From: CALEMW01 sp035447065
Lineage (GTDB): Bacteria > Krumholzibacteriota > Krumholzibacteriia > LZORAL124-64-63
Direction: 5' to 3'
DNA length: 64,000 bases
Assembly: GCA_035447065.1 (NCBI GenBank)
Contig: DAOTGJ010000015.1
Span: forward strand, 7,409-71,408
Shown here one piece after another: positions 36,506 through 45,674 of the stretch (its first letter is position 1; every line of letters starts with the position of its first letter). The notes beneath the pieces were generated by a model. The model was not told where the DNA came from, did not search any database, and saw nothing but the letters and a program-made list of their open reading frames with translations. The translations under genes were made by a program, and so were the position numbers.

Positions 36506-37812
36506 GCGTCGGCCTCCGCACCGGCGGCGCCGTTGCGCCTCGCTCCCGGCAGCGGCTCCGGCGAAGTCAGCCGCACCTGCAGGATCCGCTGGTCCGCCAC
36601 CTCGTCCACCACCACGTTCAGGCCGGCGATCTCCACGGCGTCGCCCTTGGCCGGCACCTTGCCGGCGGCCTCGTACACCAGGCCGGCCAGGGTCTCGCTG
36701 CCCTCCTCCAGCGGCAGCTCCACGCCCAGAACCTCCTGCAGATCGTCCAGGTCGATCTTGGGATCCACGCGCAGGGAGCGGTCGTCCAGCCACTCGAAGA
36801 GGCTCTCCTCCTCGTCGAACTCGTCCTCGATCTCGCCCACGATCTCCTCGAGCACGTCCTCCAGCGTGACCAGGCCCGCCGTGCCGCCGTACTCGTCGAT
36901 GACCACGGCCATGTGGATGCGGTTGGAGCGGAACTCGTCCAGCACCTCGTCCAGCTTCTTGCTCTCGGGGATGAAGTACGCGGGACGCGCCAGCTCGCCC
37001 AGGGTGCGCGAGCGGGCCAGGCCGCCGTCGGACTCCACCAGGCTCAGCAGGTCCTTGGCGTAGAGCAGGCCGGTGATGCGGTCCACGCCGCCCTCGTGCA
37101 GCGGGATGCGCGAGTGGCGGCACTCCACCACCGCGCGCAGGGATTCGCCCACGGTCTGGGCGGCGTCCAGGGAGATCATGTCGATGCGGGGCACCATGAT
37201 CTCCTTCACCATCGTCTCGTGGAAGCCGAAGATGGAGCGGATCATCTCGCGCTCCTCCTCCTCCAGGCTCAGATCGGCGTCGTCCTGCATGATCTGGCGG
37301 ATCTCGCCGGTGCTCAGGTGAGGCATGGCCTCGGCGCTCCAGCCCGTGTCCTGATCGCCCTTCTCGCCGCGCACCACCAGCGCCGACCAGGGCGTGAGCA
37401 GCCAGTGCATGGCGATGGACGGAGGTCCGAGCGCCCGCATGGTGTCCAGCGGATCCCGCGACGCGAGGTTCTTCACCGCGGTGCCGACCAACGACCAGAG
37501 GACCGCCACGGCCAGGGCGCAGAGCAGGTGCACGCGAAGCAGGTCCGCGTCGGCCCAGCGCAGGGCCGCGGCGCGGGTCAGGGCGGCGGCGGCGATCACG
37601 GTCGCCAGGAGGTACCAGGACCCCAGGCTCACGATGTAGCGGCGCGGCTGCGCCAGGGCGCGCTGCACCGCGCCCGGCTGGGCCTCCGGCTCCAGCAGGC
37701 CGTTGCGCGCCAGCCCCGTCACGCGGAAGAACGCGGTGAGCAGGGCCAGCATGGCCATGGCCAGGGCGAAGCCCACGCCCGTCAGCACCAGCAGCAGGGT
37801 TCCCGGCGTCAT
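36502..37812 (-). CDS. CNNM/CorC-type hemolysin-family transporter
   Basis: A 436-residue protein with four N-terminal membrane segments in place of the usual DUF21/CNNM domain, then a CBS pair (MVKEIMVPRIDMISLDAAQT, SRIPLHEGGVDRITGLLYAKDLL, HMAVVIDEYGGTAGLVTLEDVLEEIVGEI) and a CorC_HlyC domain. Such proteins are linked to Mg2+/Co2+ export. The chosen ATG at 37812 has GAGGAGG nine bases upstream; an in-frame GTG at 37833 is less likely. It starts one base after ybeY stops. Confidence 0.9.
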   Translation of the reverse strand: MTPGTLLLVLTGVGFALAMAMLALLTAFFRVTGLARNGLLEPEAQPGAVQRALAQPRRYIVSLGSWYLLATVIAAAALTRAAALRWADADLLRVHLLCALAVAVLWSLVGTAVKNLASRDPLDTMRALGPPSIAMHWLLTPWSALVVRGEKGDQDTGWSAEAMPHLSTGEIRQIMQDDADLSLEEEEREMIRSIFGFHETMVKEIMVPRIDMISLDAAQTVGESLRAVVECRHSRIPLHEGGVDRITGLLYAKDLLSLVESDGGLARSRTLGELARPAYFIPESKKLDEVLDEFRSNRIHMAVVIDEYGGTAGLVTLEDVLEEIVGEIEDEFDEEESLFEWLDDRSLRVDPKIDLDDLQEVLGVELPLEEGSETLAGLVYEAAGKVPAKGDAVEIAGLNVVVDEVADQRILQVRLTSPEPLPGARRNGAAGAEADA

Positions 37813-37813
37813 C

Positions 37814-38338
37814 TCACGCGTCCTCCTCGTCACGCATGGGGTGGCGGCGTCCGCAGGTCTCCAGCAGCTCGGTCTCCCGCGCCCGCATGGCCAGGCGCTG
37901 CCCGGCGTCCTCGTGGTCCCAGCCCAGCAGATGCAGCAGCCCGTGGGCGGTCAGCATGGCCACCTCGTCCTCGGGGTGCCAGCCGCGCTCCGCGCAGCGC
38001 TCCGCGATGAAGCCCGGCGCCATCACGATCTGGCCCGCGCTCGGCTCGTCGCCGTCCAGCGGGTCCAGCCAGAGGTCGCACCAGGCTCCGGCCTCGTCGC
38101 GCGCCAGGTCCGGCGCGCCCGTGCCCTCCTCCAGCAGATCCGAGAACGAGAGCACGTCCGTCACGGCGTCCTTGCCGCGGTAGGCGCCGTTGAGGCGCCG
38201 CATCTCCGCGTCGTCCACGGTCACCAGCTCGACGCGCCAGCCGGCGCGCCCCACGGCCGCGGCCAGCCGGTCCTGATCCGCCTGGAGGACCTCGCTCCAC
38301 TCCGGCGCGGCGCCCCTGCGGACGCGGGTCAGGATCAC
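37814..38338 (-). CDS. ybeY: Endoribonuclease YbeY
   Basis: A 174-residue metal-dependent RNase acting in 16S rRNA 3'-end maturation and ribosome quality control. The zinc motif HGLLHLLGWDHE fits H-x3-H-x5-H, and the LNGAYRGKDAVTDVLSFS block is a family hallmark. GTG at 38338 overlaps the HD-protein stop by 4 bases (GTGA). It follows the PgpH-like gene as in B. subtilis yqfF-ybeY. Confidence 0.95.
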   Translation of the reverse strand: MILTRVRRGAAPEWSEVLQADQDRLAAAVGRAGWRVELVTVDDAEMRRLNGAYRGKDAVTDVLSFSDLLEEGTGAPDLARDEAGAWCDLWLDPLDGDEPSAGQIVMAPGFIAERCAERGWHPEDEVAMLTAHGLLHLLGWDHEDAGQRLAMRARETELLETCGRRHPMRDEEDA

Positions 38339-40584
38339 GACCGCTCCTCGGCGTCGGCGTTGTGCTCCCGCTGGCCGGGATACGCGATGCGCGCGTGGTG
38401 GATGCTGGTCAGCAACGGGATGAAGGCCTCGCGGATGGAGGCCAGGTCCCGCAGCGTGAGGCCGCACTCGTCCAGCTCGCCGGAGAGCATGCGGTCGTCG
38501 GTGATCTGCTTGACCATCTCGCGGATGCGCGCGGGCGTGGGCTTGGCCAGGGAGCGCGTGGCCGCTTCCACCGCGTCGGCCAGCATGAGGATGGCCGTCT
38601 CGCGGCTCTGGGGACGCGGGCCCGGATAGCGGAAGTCGTCCACCTTCACCGTCTCGTTGGACGGGTCCTCCAGGGCCTTGTGGTAGAAGTACTTCATCAC
38701 CATGGTGCCGTGGTGCTCGGGGATGAAGTCGATGACCGCCTGCGGCAGCCTCCACCTGCGACCCAGCTCGATGCCCTCCTTCACGTGGGCCCCCACCACC
38801 AGGGCGCTCATGCTCGGGCTGAGCTCGTCGTGGCGGTTGCGCCCGCCGCCCTGGTTCTCCACGAAGTACTCGGGCTTGGTCATCTTGCCGATGTCGTGGA
38901 ACAGGGCGCCCACCCGCGTCAGCAGCGAGTTGGCGTGGATGGCGCGCGCCGCGTGCTCCGCGAGCTGGCCCACCACCTGGGAGTGGTGGAAGGTGCCCTG
39001 GCATTCCAGCGCCATGCGCTTGAGCAGCGGGTGGTTCAGGTCCGAAAGCTCCAGGAGGGTCAGGTCGCTGGACACGCCCACCAGGGGCTCCACCAGCGGC
39101 AGCAGGAACAGCGCCAGCGCAACCGATGCCACCGGCGACAGCAGCGCCACCAGCAGCTCGTTCCAGAGTCGTCCGTCCAGCCGGCCGCTCTCCAGCTCCA
39201 GCAGCGCCACCAGCAGCAGCCCCAGACCCGCCAGCACGGCGATGGCCTGGTAGAACTGGTCGCGCTGGCGGATGCGGCGCACCAGCGTCACCGCCGTCAC
39301 GCCCAGCAGCAGCAGCGCCAGCCAGGGCAGCGGCTGCATCTCGGGCGCGAAGCCCGCCAGCGCCGCCGCCAGGATCACCACGGGATAGCCCACGCGATCG
39401 CGGAAGAGCGCGGTGGCCAGCACCGCCAGCCAGACCAGCGGCACCGCGAACACGCCGAGGGTGGGCTGGGCCAGGGCCACCGACGCGCCCACCAGGAAGA
39501 GGGCCAGACTCGCCGTGAGGCAGATCAGGCGCCGCTTGTCCGTGAGCGCCGAGGGCACGTGGATGAAGAGCACCACGCCGCAGAGCAGGAGCATGGCCGT
39601 GACCAGGACCACGCGGGCCACCGTGCGCACCAGGAGCTCCTTGGGCGCCATGTCCCCGGTGCGGGCGTCCATCAGCCCCTCCAGGGTCCGCAGGGCCAGC
39701 GCATCCTCCTCCGTGACCCGCTCGCCGCGGTCCACCAGGCGCTCGCCACGCAGGTACTCCTTCACGCTCGGGACCGACTGGCGGGCGGCCAGGCGGCGGG
39801 CGCGCGTCATCTCGGCGTCGTAGGCCAGGTTGGGCGTCACCAGGGGACGCAGCAGGCGTCCGGCCAGGTCCAGCTCCAGGGAGTCCATGCCCGCCACGCT
39901 CAGCTCGTCGCGCAGGCGGTCCCCCAGCTCGTCCTGACGCACCAGCAGGTCCGCGTCCACCTCGGACTCGCGGCCGTCGTGCAGCACGTGCACCTTGCGG
40001 TAGTTGCCCGGGGGCAGGTCGTCCACCACGCCCTGGGCGTAGATGGCCGTCAGGGCCATTCCGGCGTTGGTGAAAAGGGCGCCGGGATCCGGCAGGGCGG
40101 CCAGGCGCACCAGGTCCCTGGGTGCGATCTGAGGATAGCGCAGGGCCAGGATCTCGCGGCGGTCCGCCGCGCTGAGGGCCGCCAGGCCCGCCAGCTCGGA
40201 CTGGGCCCTGCCCAGCGAGGTCAGCTTCTCGCGCACCACGTCCTCCGAGGCGCCGAGCTGCTGCACCACCGGCGGCTCCACCAGCACGCGCTGGAGCTGC
40301 CGCATCTCGATGTCCTGCTCGGGCAGCGGCGCCTCGAAGTCGAAGGGCGCGCGGATCTCGGTCTCCGCGATGGCGCCCGCCGCCGGGAAATCCGATTTCG
40401 TCGACCGCACCACCGGGAAGGTCAGCACGTGCGCCGCCACCAGCAGCACCAGGGCGATCAGCGGCGGCAGCCACCAGCGCCCCTCGGGCCGGCGCTCGAG
40501 CGCGGGGCCACCGCGCCGCTTCCCACGCTTGGGCTGCGGCCGCGGCCGGATCCGGGACGGCATGGTCGGCAGGGCCCACCTCAT
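38335..40584 (-). CDS. PgpH/YqfF-type HD-domain phosphodiesterase (probable c-di-AMP hydrolase)
   Basis: A 749-residue 7TM receptor-HD protein. One membrane segment near residue 45 is followed by a large extracytoplasmic region (the 7TMR-HDED part). A seven-segment membrane region comes next, and then a cytoplasmic HD domain with TFHHSQVVGQLAEHAA, ALFHDIGKMTKPEYF and IPEHHGT. In characterised relatives (PgpH) this domain hydrolyses cyclic di-AMP. The start ATG overlaps the phoH stop by 4 bases. Together with the CdaR-like gene upstream it suggests c-di-AMP signalling. Confidence 0.9.
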   Translation of the reverse strand: MRWALPTMPSRIRPRPQPKRGKRRGGPALERRPEGRWWLPPLIALVLLVAAHVLTFPVVRSTKSDFPAAGAIAETEIRAPFDFEAPLPEQDIEMRQLQRVLVEPPVVQQLGASEDVVREKLTSLGRAQSELAGLAALSAADRREILALRYPQIAPRDLVRLAALPDPGALFTNAGMALTAIYAQGVVDDLPPGNYRKVHVLHDGRESEVDADLLVRQDELGDRLRDELSVAGMDSLELDLAGRLLRPLVTPNLAYDAEMTRARRLAARQSVPSVKEYLRGERLVDRGERVTEEDALALRTLEGLMDARTGDMAPKELLVRTVARVVLVTAMLLLCGVVLFIHVPSALTDKRRLICLTASLALFLVGASVALAQPTLGVFAVPLVWLAVLATALFRDRVGYPVVILAAALAGFAPEMQPLPWLALLLLGVTAVTLVRRIRQRDQFYQAIAVLAGLGLLLVALLELESGRLDGRLWNELLVALLSPVASVALALFLLPLVEPLVGVSSDLTLLELSDLNHPLLKRMALECQGTFHHSQVVGQLAEHAARAIHANSLLTRVGALFHDIGKMTKPEYFVENQGGGRNRHDELSPSMSALVVGAHVKEGIELGRRWRLPQAVIDFIPEHHGTMVMKYFYHKALEDPSNETVKVDDFRYPGPRPQSRETAILMLADAVEAATRSLAKPTPARIREMVKQITDDRMLSGELDECGLTLRDLASIREAFIPLLTSIHHARIAYPGQREHNADAEERS

Positions 40585-41621
40585 GATGCGACCTCGTCCT
40601 GCGGCGCGCCCGGCCCCCGCCGCGCCGCCGCCGTCGCGTCGTCGTAGTCGTCGAAGGCCGCGATGATGCGGCGCACCAGCGGATGGCGCACCACGTCGCG
40701 CCGCCGCAGCTCCATGAAGGCCACGCCGTCGGTCCCGGCCAGGATGTCGCGCACGGCCACCAGGCCGCTCGTCCGGTCGCCGTCCAGGTCGATCTGGGTC
40801 ACGTCGCCCGTGATCACGGCCTTGCTCTGGTGGCCCAGCCGCGTCAGGAACATCTTCATCTGCCCCAGGGTGGTGTTCTGGGCCTCGTCCAGGATCACGA
40901 AGGCCTGGTTCAGCGTGCGGCCGCGCATGTACGCCAGCGGCGCGGCCTCGATGACGCCGCTGGCCATGAAGCGCTGGATCCGGCTGGCGCCGATGGTGTC
41001 CGCCAGGGCGTCGTACAGCGGGCGCAGATAGGGGTCGATCTTCTCCTGCAGGTCGCCGGGCAGGAAGCCCAGCTGCTCTCCCGCCTCCACGGCCGGACGC
41101 ACCAGGATCACGCGCTCCACCAGCCCGCGCCGCAGGTAGTCCATGGCCAGCACCACGGCCAGGTAGGTCTTGCCCGTGCCGGCCGGTCCCACCGCGAAGA
41201 CCACGTCGTGTCCGCGGATGGCGTCCACGTACTCGGCCTGGCCCTCGGTGCGGGTGCGGATGGCCCGCCGGTCCGCGGCGGAGTAGAACAGGGGTTCGTC
41301 CCCGCCGGTGGGCGCGGCCGAGACCGCGCCCTCGTCGGCCCGGTCCAGCACGTACGCCACCGTCACCGAGTCCAGCGTGCGGTCGCGCCGCGCCAGATCG
41401 ATGAGCCGCAGCACCGCCGTGGCCAGGCGGTCCGCCTGGTCCGCGGGCCCGCGCAGCACCATGGACTCGCCGCGCACCGTCACGGTGCCGTCGAACCGGT
41501 CCTGCAGCAGGCCCAGGTTGGAGTCGTTCCAGCCCAGCAGCGCGAACTGGTCCACGCCCTCCAGGGAGATCGCCAGCTCCTCCGGCCCGCGGCGTTCGAT
41601 GCGTTCGTCCGCCTGGGACAT
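40581..41621 (-). CDS. phoH: PhoH-family ATPase
   Basis: A 346-residue PhoH-like NTPase. It has an N-terminal KH-like part, the Walker A GPAGTGKTYLAV and Walker B VILDEAQNTTLGQMKMFLTRLG, and the sensor segment ITGDVTQIDL. The family is tied to RNA metabolism and is often next to ybeY. The ATG shares one base with the aspS stop (TGATG), and its stop overlaps the HD-protein gene by 4 bases. Confidence 0.95.
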   Translation of the reverse strand: MSQADERIERRGPEELAISLEGVDQFALLGWNDSNLGLLQDRFDGTVTVRGESMVLRGPADQADRLATAVLRLIDLARRDRTLDSVTVAYVLDRADEGAVSAAPTGGDEPLFYSAADRRAIRTRTEGQAEYVDAIRGHDVVFAVGPAGTGKTYLAVVLAMDYLRRGLVERVILVRPAVEAGEQLGFLPGDLQEKIDPYLRPLYDALADTIGASRIQRFMASGVIEAAPLAYMRGRTLNQAFVILDEAQNTTLGQMKMFLTRLGHQSKAVITGDVTQIDLDGDRTSGLVAVRDILAGTDGVAFMELRRRDVVRHPLVRRIIAAFDDYDDATAAARRGPGAPQDEVAS

Positions 41622-43393
41622 CAGCCCTCCTCGCGGGGCACGATGGCCAGGCCCAGCTCCTCGAGCTGCGCCGGGGCGATGGGACCGGGCGATTCGTCCA
41701 GCGGGGACGAAGCCAGGTGAGTCTTGGGGAACGCGATCACGTCGCGCAACGACGCGCTGCCCGTCAGCAGCATGACCAGCCGGTCCAGGCCCAGCGCGAT
41801 GCCGCCGTGGGGCGGCGCCCCGTACTCCAGCGCCTCAAGGAAGAAGCCGAACTTGGCGTCGCTCTCCTCCTTGGGCATGCCCACCACGCGGAAGATGGCC
41901 TCCTGCAGGTCGCGCCGATGCACGCGGATGCTGCCGGATCCCAGCTCCACGCCGTTGCACACCAGGTCGTAGAGCTGGCCGTGGCAGGCGCCGGGGTCGC
42001 TTTCGAGCAGGGGCAGCGTCTCGGCGTCGGGCATGGTGAACATGTGGTGGCAGGCGGTCCAGGAGCCGTCGTCGTTCTGCTCGAAGAGCGGGAAGCTGCG
42101 CACCCAGGAGAAGGCCCAGGCCCCCTGCGGGATCCAGCCCTCCTGCGCGGCCAGGGCCAGGCGCACCTGACCCAGCGGCTCCAGCACCTGCTTGGGCGCC
42201 CCAGCGCCGAACAGCACCAGGTCTCCCTCGCGCAGGCCCAACCGCTCGCGCATGGCGGTCTGGAAGGCCTCGCCGAAGAACTTGCTCGCGCCCCCGTCGA
42301 ACCCGTCGGCCGTCACCTTGGCGAAGGCCAGCCCGCCGGCGCCGTGGCGCTTGGCCAGGTCCTCCAGCTCGGTGATCTGCTTGCGGCTGTAGCCAGCCAG
42401 GCCCGGCGCCACCAGGCAGCGCACCAGGCCGCCGGTCTCCGCCGCCTTCTCGAACACGCCGAAGCCGCAGCCCGCGGCCAGGTCCGTCAGGTCCTGCATG
42501 GGGTGGCCGAAGCGCAGGTCCGGCTTGTCCGAGCCGTAGAGGTTCATCGCCTCGGCGTAGCTCATGCGCGGGAACGGCGTGGGCAGCTCCAGGCCCGCCG
42601 CCTCGCGGAAGATGGCGGCCACCATGCCCTCCACCACGGCGAAGATCTCCTCCTCCGTGGGGAAGCTCATCTCCAGATCGATCTGCGTGTGCTCGGGCTG
42701 ACGGTCCTTGCGCAGGTCCTCGTCGCGCAGGCAGCGCGGGAGCTGGAAGTAGCGGTCCACGCCGCTCACCATCAGGATCTGCTTGTAGAGCTGCGGCGAC
42801 TGGGGCAGCGCGTAGAACTGGCCCGGATGCACGCGGCTGGGCACCACGTAGTCGCGGGCGCCTTCGGGCGTGGTGCGGATCAGCAGGGGCGTCTCCACCT
42901 CCAGAAAGTCCTGGTCCGACAGGAAGCGCCGCGCCGCCTGCGCCGCACGGTGGCGCAGCTCCAGGTTGCCCAGCATGGCGGGCCGGCGCAGGTCCACGTA
43001 GCGGTACTTCAGGCGCATCTCATCGGACACCTGGGCGGCCTGCTCCATCTGGAAGGGCAGCGGTCGGCAGGCGTTGAGCACCTCCACGCCGTCGGCCTCG
43101 ATCTCCACGGCGCCGGTGGCCATGTCCGTGTTCACCATGCCCTCGGGGCGCGGCCGCACGCGGCCGGTCACCGCCACCACGGACTCCAGCTTCACCTGGC
43201 CGGCCAGCTGGGGCAGGTCGCCGTTCTCGAAGACGCACTGCACCACGCCGTAGCGGTCGCGCAGGTCGATGAAGGTCACGCCGCCCATGTCGCGGATCTT
43301 GGCGGCCCAGCCGGCCACCTTCACGCTCTCGCCCACCAGGCCGGCGTGCACGCCGCCGCAGCGGTGGGTGCGCAGCTTGTTGTTCTGACTCAC
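41621..43393 (-). CDS. aspS: Aspartyl-tRNA synthetase
   Basis: A 590-residue class II bacterial-type AspRS. It has an N-terminal OB anticodon-binding domain (RTHRCGGVHAGLVGESVKVAGW), the catalytic motifs (QSPQLYKQILMVSGVDRYFQ, RDEDLRKDRQPEHTQIDLEMSF), the GAD insertion domain, and motif 3 (GLDRLVMLLTGSASLRDVIAFPK). The GTG at 43393 overlaps the hisS stop by 4 bases. The hisS-aspS order is common in bacteria. Whether it also charges tRNA-Asn cannot be read here, and no GatCAB is in the window. Confidence 0.96.
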   Translation of the reverse strand: MSQNNKLRTHRCGGVHAGLVGESVKVAGWAAKIRDMGGVTFIDLRDRYGVVQCVFENGDLPQLAGQVKLESVVAVTGRVRPRPEGMVNTDMATGAVEIEADGVEVLNACRPLPFQMEQAAQVSDEMRLKYRYVDLRRPAMLGNLELRHRAAQAARRFLSDQDFLEVETPLLIRTTPEGARDYVVPSRVHPGQFYALPQSPQLYKQILMVSGVDRYFQLPRCLRDEDLRKDRQPEHTQIDLEMSFPTEEEIFAVVEGMVAAIFREAAGLELPTPFPRMSYAEAMNLYGSDKPDLRFGHPMQDLTDLAAGCGFGVFEKAAETGGLVRCLVAPGLAGYSRKQITELEDLAKRHGAGGLAFAKVTADGFDGGASKFFGEAFQTAMRERLGLREGDLVLFGAGAPKQVLEPLGQVRLALAAQEGWIPQGAWAFSWVRSFPLFEQNDDGSWTACHHMFTMPDAETLPLLESDPGACHGQLYDLVCNGVELGSGSIRVHRRDLQEAIFRVVGMPKEESDAKFGFFLEALEYGAPPHGGIALGLDRLVMLLTGSASLRDVIAFPKTHLASSPLDESPGPIAPAQLEELGLAIVPREEG

Positions 43394-44664
43394 GGTTGCA
43401 GGACCTCCTCCACCGCGTCGGCCAGCGACGCGGCGGCTACGGCGTTCTGGACGCCGGTGGCTAGGATCTTCATCTGGAACGTGCCGGTCGACACCTCGTC
43501 GTCGCCGGCGATCAGGACCACGCGGGCGCCGCGCGTCACGGCCCCCTTCATCTGGGCCTTGGCCCCGCGTCCGGTGGTGTCCACCTCCACGCGCCACGCC
43601 GCGCGCAGCGCGTCGACGTGGCGCAGGGCGAAGGACTGAGCCGCGTCGCCCAGGCACACCACCAGCACGTCCACCTCGGTCTGGCGGCTGCGCTGGGGGT
43701 CCACCGGCTCGGGCCACAGGTGCTGGATGAGCCGCTCGACGCCGATGGAGAATCCCACCGACGGCGTGGCCGGCCCGCCGCACTGCTCGATCAGCCCGTC
43801 GTAGCGCCCGCCGCCGCACAGGGCGCTCTGGCGCGTGTCCTGCCGGGCGGAGATCTCGAAGGTGGTGCGCGTGTAGTAGTCCAGCCCGCGCACCAGGGTC
43901 GGATCTGCCTCGTAGTTCACGCCCAGGCCGTCCAGCGCCCCCAGCATGGCCGCGTGGTGGTCGCGGCAGGCCGGGCAGACGGCCTGGTCGATGGGCTCGA
44001 ACTCCCGCATCAGCGCGCGGCAGCCCTCCTCCTTGCAGTCGAACAGCCGCAGGGCGTTGGTCTCCATCCGCGCCTGGCACGTCGCGCAGAACTCGCCGCG
44101 CCGCTCCCGGGCCCAGGCGCGCAGCTTCTCCACGTAGGCGGGACGGCAGTCCGGACACCCGATGGTGTTGACCTGCGTCAGCAGGTTCTCCGCCCCCACG
44201 CTCTCGCACACGGCCAGGGCGGTGCGGATCACCTCGGCGTCCAGCACGGGGCTGGGCGAGCCCACGGCCTCCACGCCCACCTGATGGAACTGGCGGTAGC
44301 GTCCGGCCTGGGGACGGTCGTATCGGAACATGGGACCCATGTAGTAGAACTTGAGGGTGCCGGGCTGACGCGTCAGACCGTTCTCCAGGTACGCGCGCAC
44401 AACCGAGGCCGTGGCTTCGGGCCGCAGCGTGAGCCGCTCGCCGCCCTTGGTCTCGAAGGAGTACATCTCCTTGTCCACGATGTCGGTCCCCTCGCCCACC
44501 GAGCGCACGAAGAGATCCGAAGGCTCGATCAGCGGCGTGCGGATCTCGCCGAACCCGTACCGGGCCAGCACGGCGCGCCAGCGCTCCTCGCACCAGAGCC
44601 AGCGCTCCATCTCCTCCAGCATCACGTCGCGCGTGCCGCGGGGGCGGCGGTAGCGGATCTCCAT
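43390..44664 (-). CDS. hisS: Histidyl-tRNA synthetase
   Basis: A 424-residue class II HisRS. It starts with YRRPRGTRDVMLEEM, the family's PRGT motif. Motif 2 is FRYDRPQAGRYRQFHQVGVE, and the histidine-binding VRGLDYYTRTTFEI and GGRYDGLIEQCGG segments are present, with a C-terminal anticodon-binding domain. GGAGGGAC precedes the ATG. It is 22 bases downstream of the CdaR-like gene. Confidence 0.97.
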   Translation of the reverse strand: MEIRYRRPRGTRDVMLEEMERWLWCEERWRAVLARYGFGEIRTPLIEPSDLFVRSVGEGTDIVDKEMYSFETKGGERLTLRPEATASVVRAYLENGLTRQPGTLKFYYMGPMFRYDRPQAGRYRQFHQVGVEAVGSPSPVLDAEVIRTALAVCESVGAENLLTQVNTIGCPDCRPAYVEKLRAWARERRGEFCATCQARMETNALRLFDCKEEGCRALMREFEPIDQAVCPACRDHHAAMLGALDGLGVNYEADPTLVRGLDYYTRTTFEISARQDTRQSALCGGGRYDGLIEQCGGPATPSVGFSIGVERLIQHLWPEPVDPQRSRQTEVDVLVVCLGDAAQSFALRHVDALRAAWRVEVDTTGRGAKAQMKGAVTRGARVVLIAGDDEVSTGTFQMKILATGVQNAVAAASLADAVEEVLQP

Positions 44665-44686
44665 GGCTACGGTCCCTCCTGCATCC

Positions 44687-45640
44687 TCAGCGGGGCTCCA
44701 GCGGTACGCGTTCCCCGTTCCGGCCCGAGGCGCCGGCCCCGAGCACCACCAGCACCTGTTCCGGCGCCACGCCCACCAGGCGGCATTCGCCGGGCAGGAG
44801 CACCGCGGGCGGCAACGTATGCGACCCCGGACGCAGTCCCGTCAAGGCGACGGTCACCGACACGTCGGCCAGCGACAGCGACGCCACCTGGTCCCGGGGG
44901 CCCTCCACGGTCACCGAGACCACCGGCGGGAAGGCGTCGGCCGAAGGCTGATCGGCGTCCAGCAGGGGCACCACCGGCACGTGTTCCAGGGTGCGGCGCT
45001 CGGCCTCGACCACGTCGGCCTGCAGCGCCACGAACTCCGGGACCAGGCGCAGATGCTCACCCGGCGCCCTGACCCGGCGTTCCACGGGCTGTCCGCGGCG
45101 GGCCCGGCGCAGGTCCAGAGGCTCGGTGTCCAGGGAGTCGGGCAGCTGCATGAGGCGACGCGGTCCGCTCACCGTCACGACCGCGGGCTCGGCGCGTACG
45201 CGGCCCAGCAGCAGCTTGCCCTCGGGCACCTCGCCGCTCAGGGCCGGGCGCACCGGCACCGCCACCGAGTCCACCGCGTCCACGTAGAGCAGCAGACGCG
45301 TGGGCTGCAGCACCTCCACGTTGGACAGCGAGGACCGTACGTCGTTGGCCGTCAGGTCCCGCTGCCACAGGCCGCCCACGTTCACGTCCTGCAGATCCAC
45401 CCTCACCTCGCCCGGGGCGCGCCCCAGGTAGCGCTGGCGGAAGAACTGGAGCTTGGTGCCCTGGGCGCGGACCTTCACCGCCTCCGGCCACACGTTGCCG
45501 TCCAGGGTGGCCCCCTCCGGCACGCCGTCCAGGACCAGCGGCAGGGTCACCTCGCGCTCCATCTGCCGGCTCGACGCCACCTGCATCCAGATGAGCGTGG
45601 CCGCGAAGACGCACAGGATCTTCAGGACGTGCCGATTCAC
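44687..45640 (-). CDS. YbbR/CdaR-like domain protein
   Basis: A 317-residue protein with one N-terminal membrane anchor (LKILCVFAATLIWMQVASSR) and several YbbR-type repeats on the outside (for example RAQGTKLQFF, VTVSGPRRLMQLPDS, VSVTVEGPRDQVASL). In Firmicutes CdaR binds and regulates the diadenylate cyclase CdaA, which is normally adjacent. No cyclase gene lies beside it here. GTG is the start, with GGGGGAG upstream. It is 34 bases from the amidase gene and 22 from hisS. Confidence 0.75.
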   Translation of the reverse strand: MNRHVLKILCVFAATLIWMQVASSRQMEREVTLPLVLDGVPEGATLDGNVWPEAVKVRAQGTKLQFFRQRYLGRAPGEVRVDLQDVNVGGLWQRDLTANDVRSSLSNVEVLQPTRLLLYVDAVDSVAVPVRPALSGEVPEGKLLLGRVRAEPAVVTVSGPRRLMQLPDSLDTEPLDLRRARRGQPVERRVRAPGEHLRLVPEFVALQADVVEAERRTLEHVPVVPLLDADQPSADAFPPVVSVTVEGPRDQVASLSLADVSVTVALTGLRPGSHTLPPAVLLPGECRLVGVAPEQVLVVLGAGASGRNGERVPLEPR

Positions 45641-45674
45641 GTGCGGGCTCCCCCGTGCCTGCGGCCGCGGCCGG

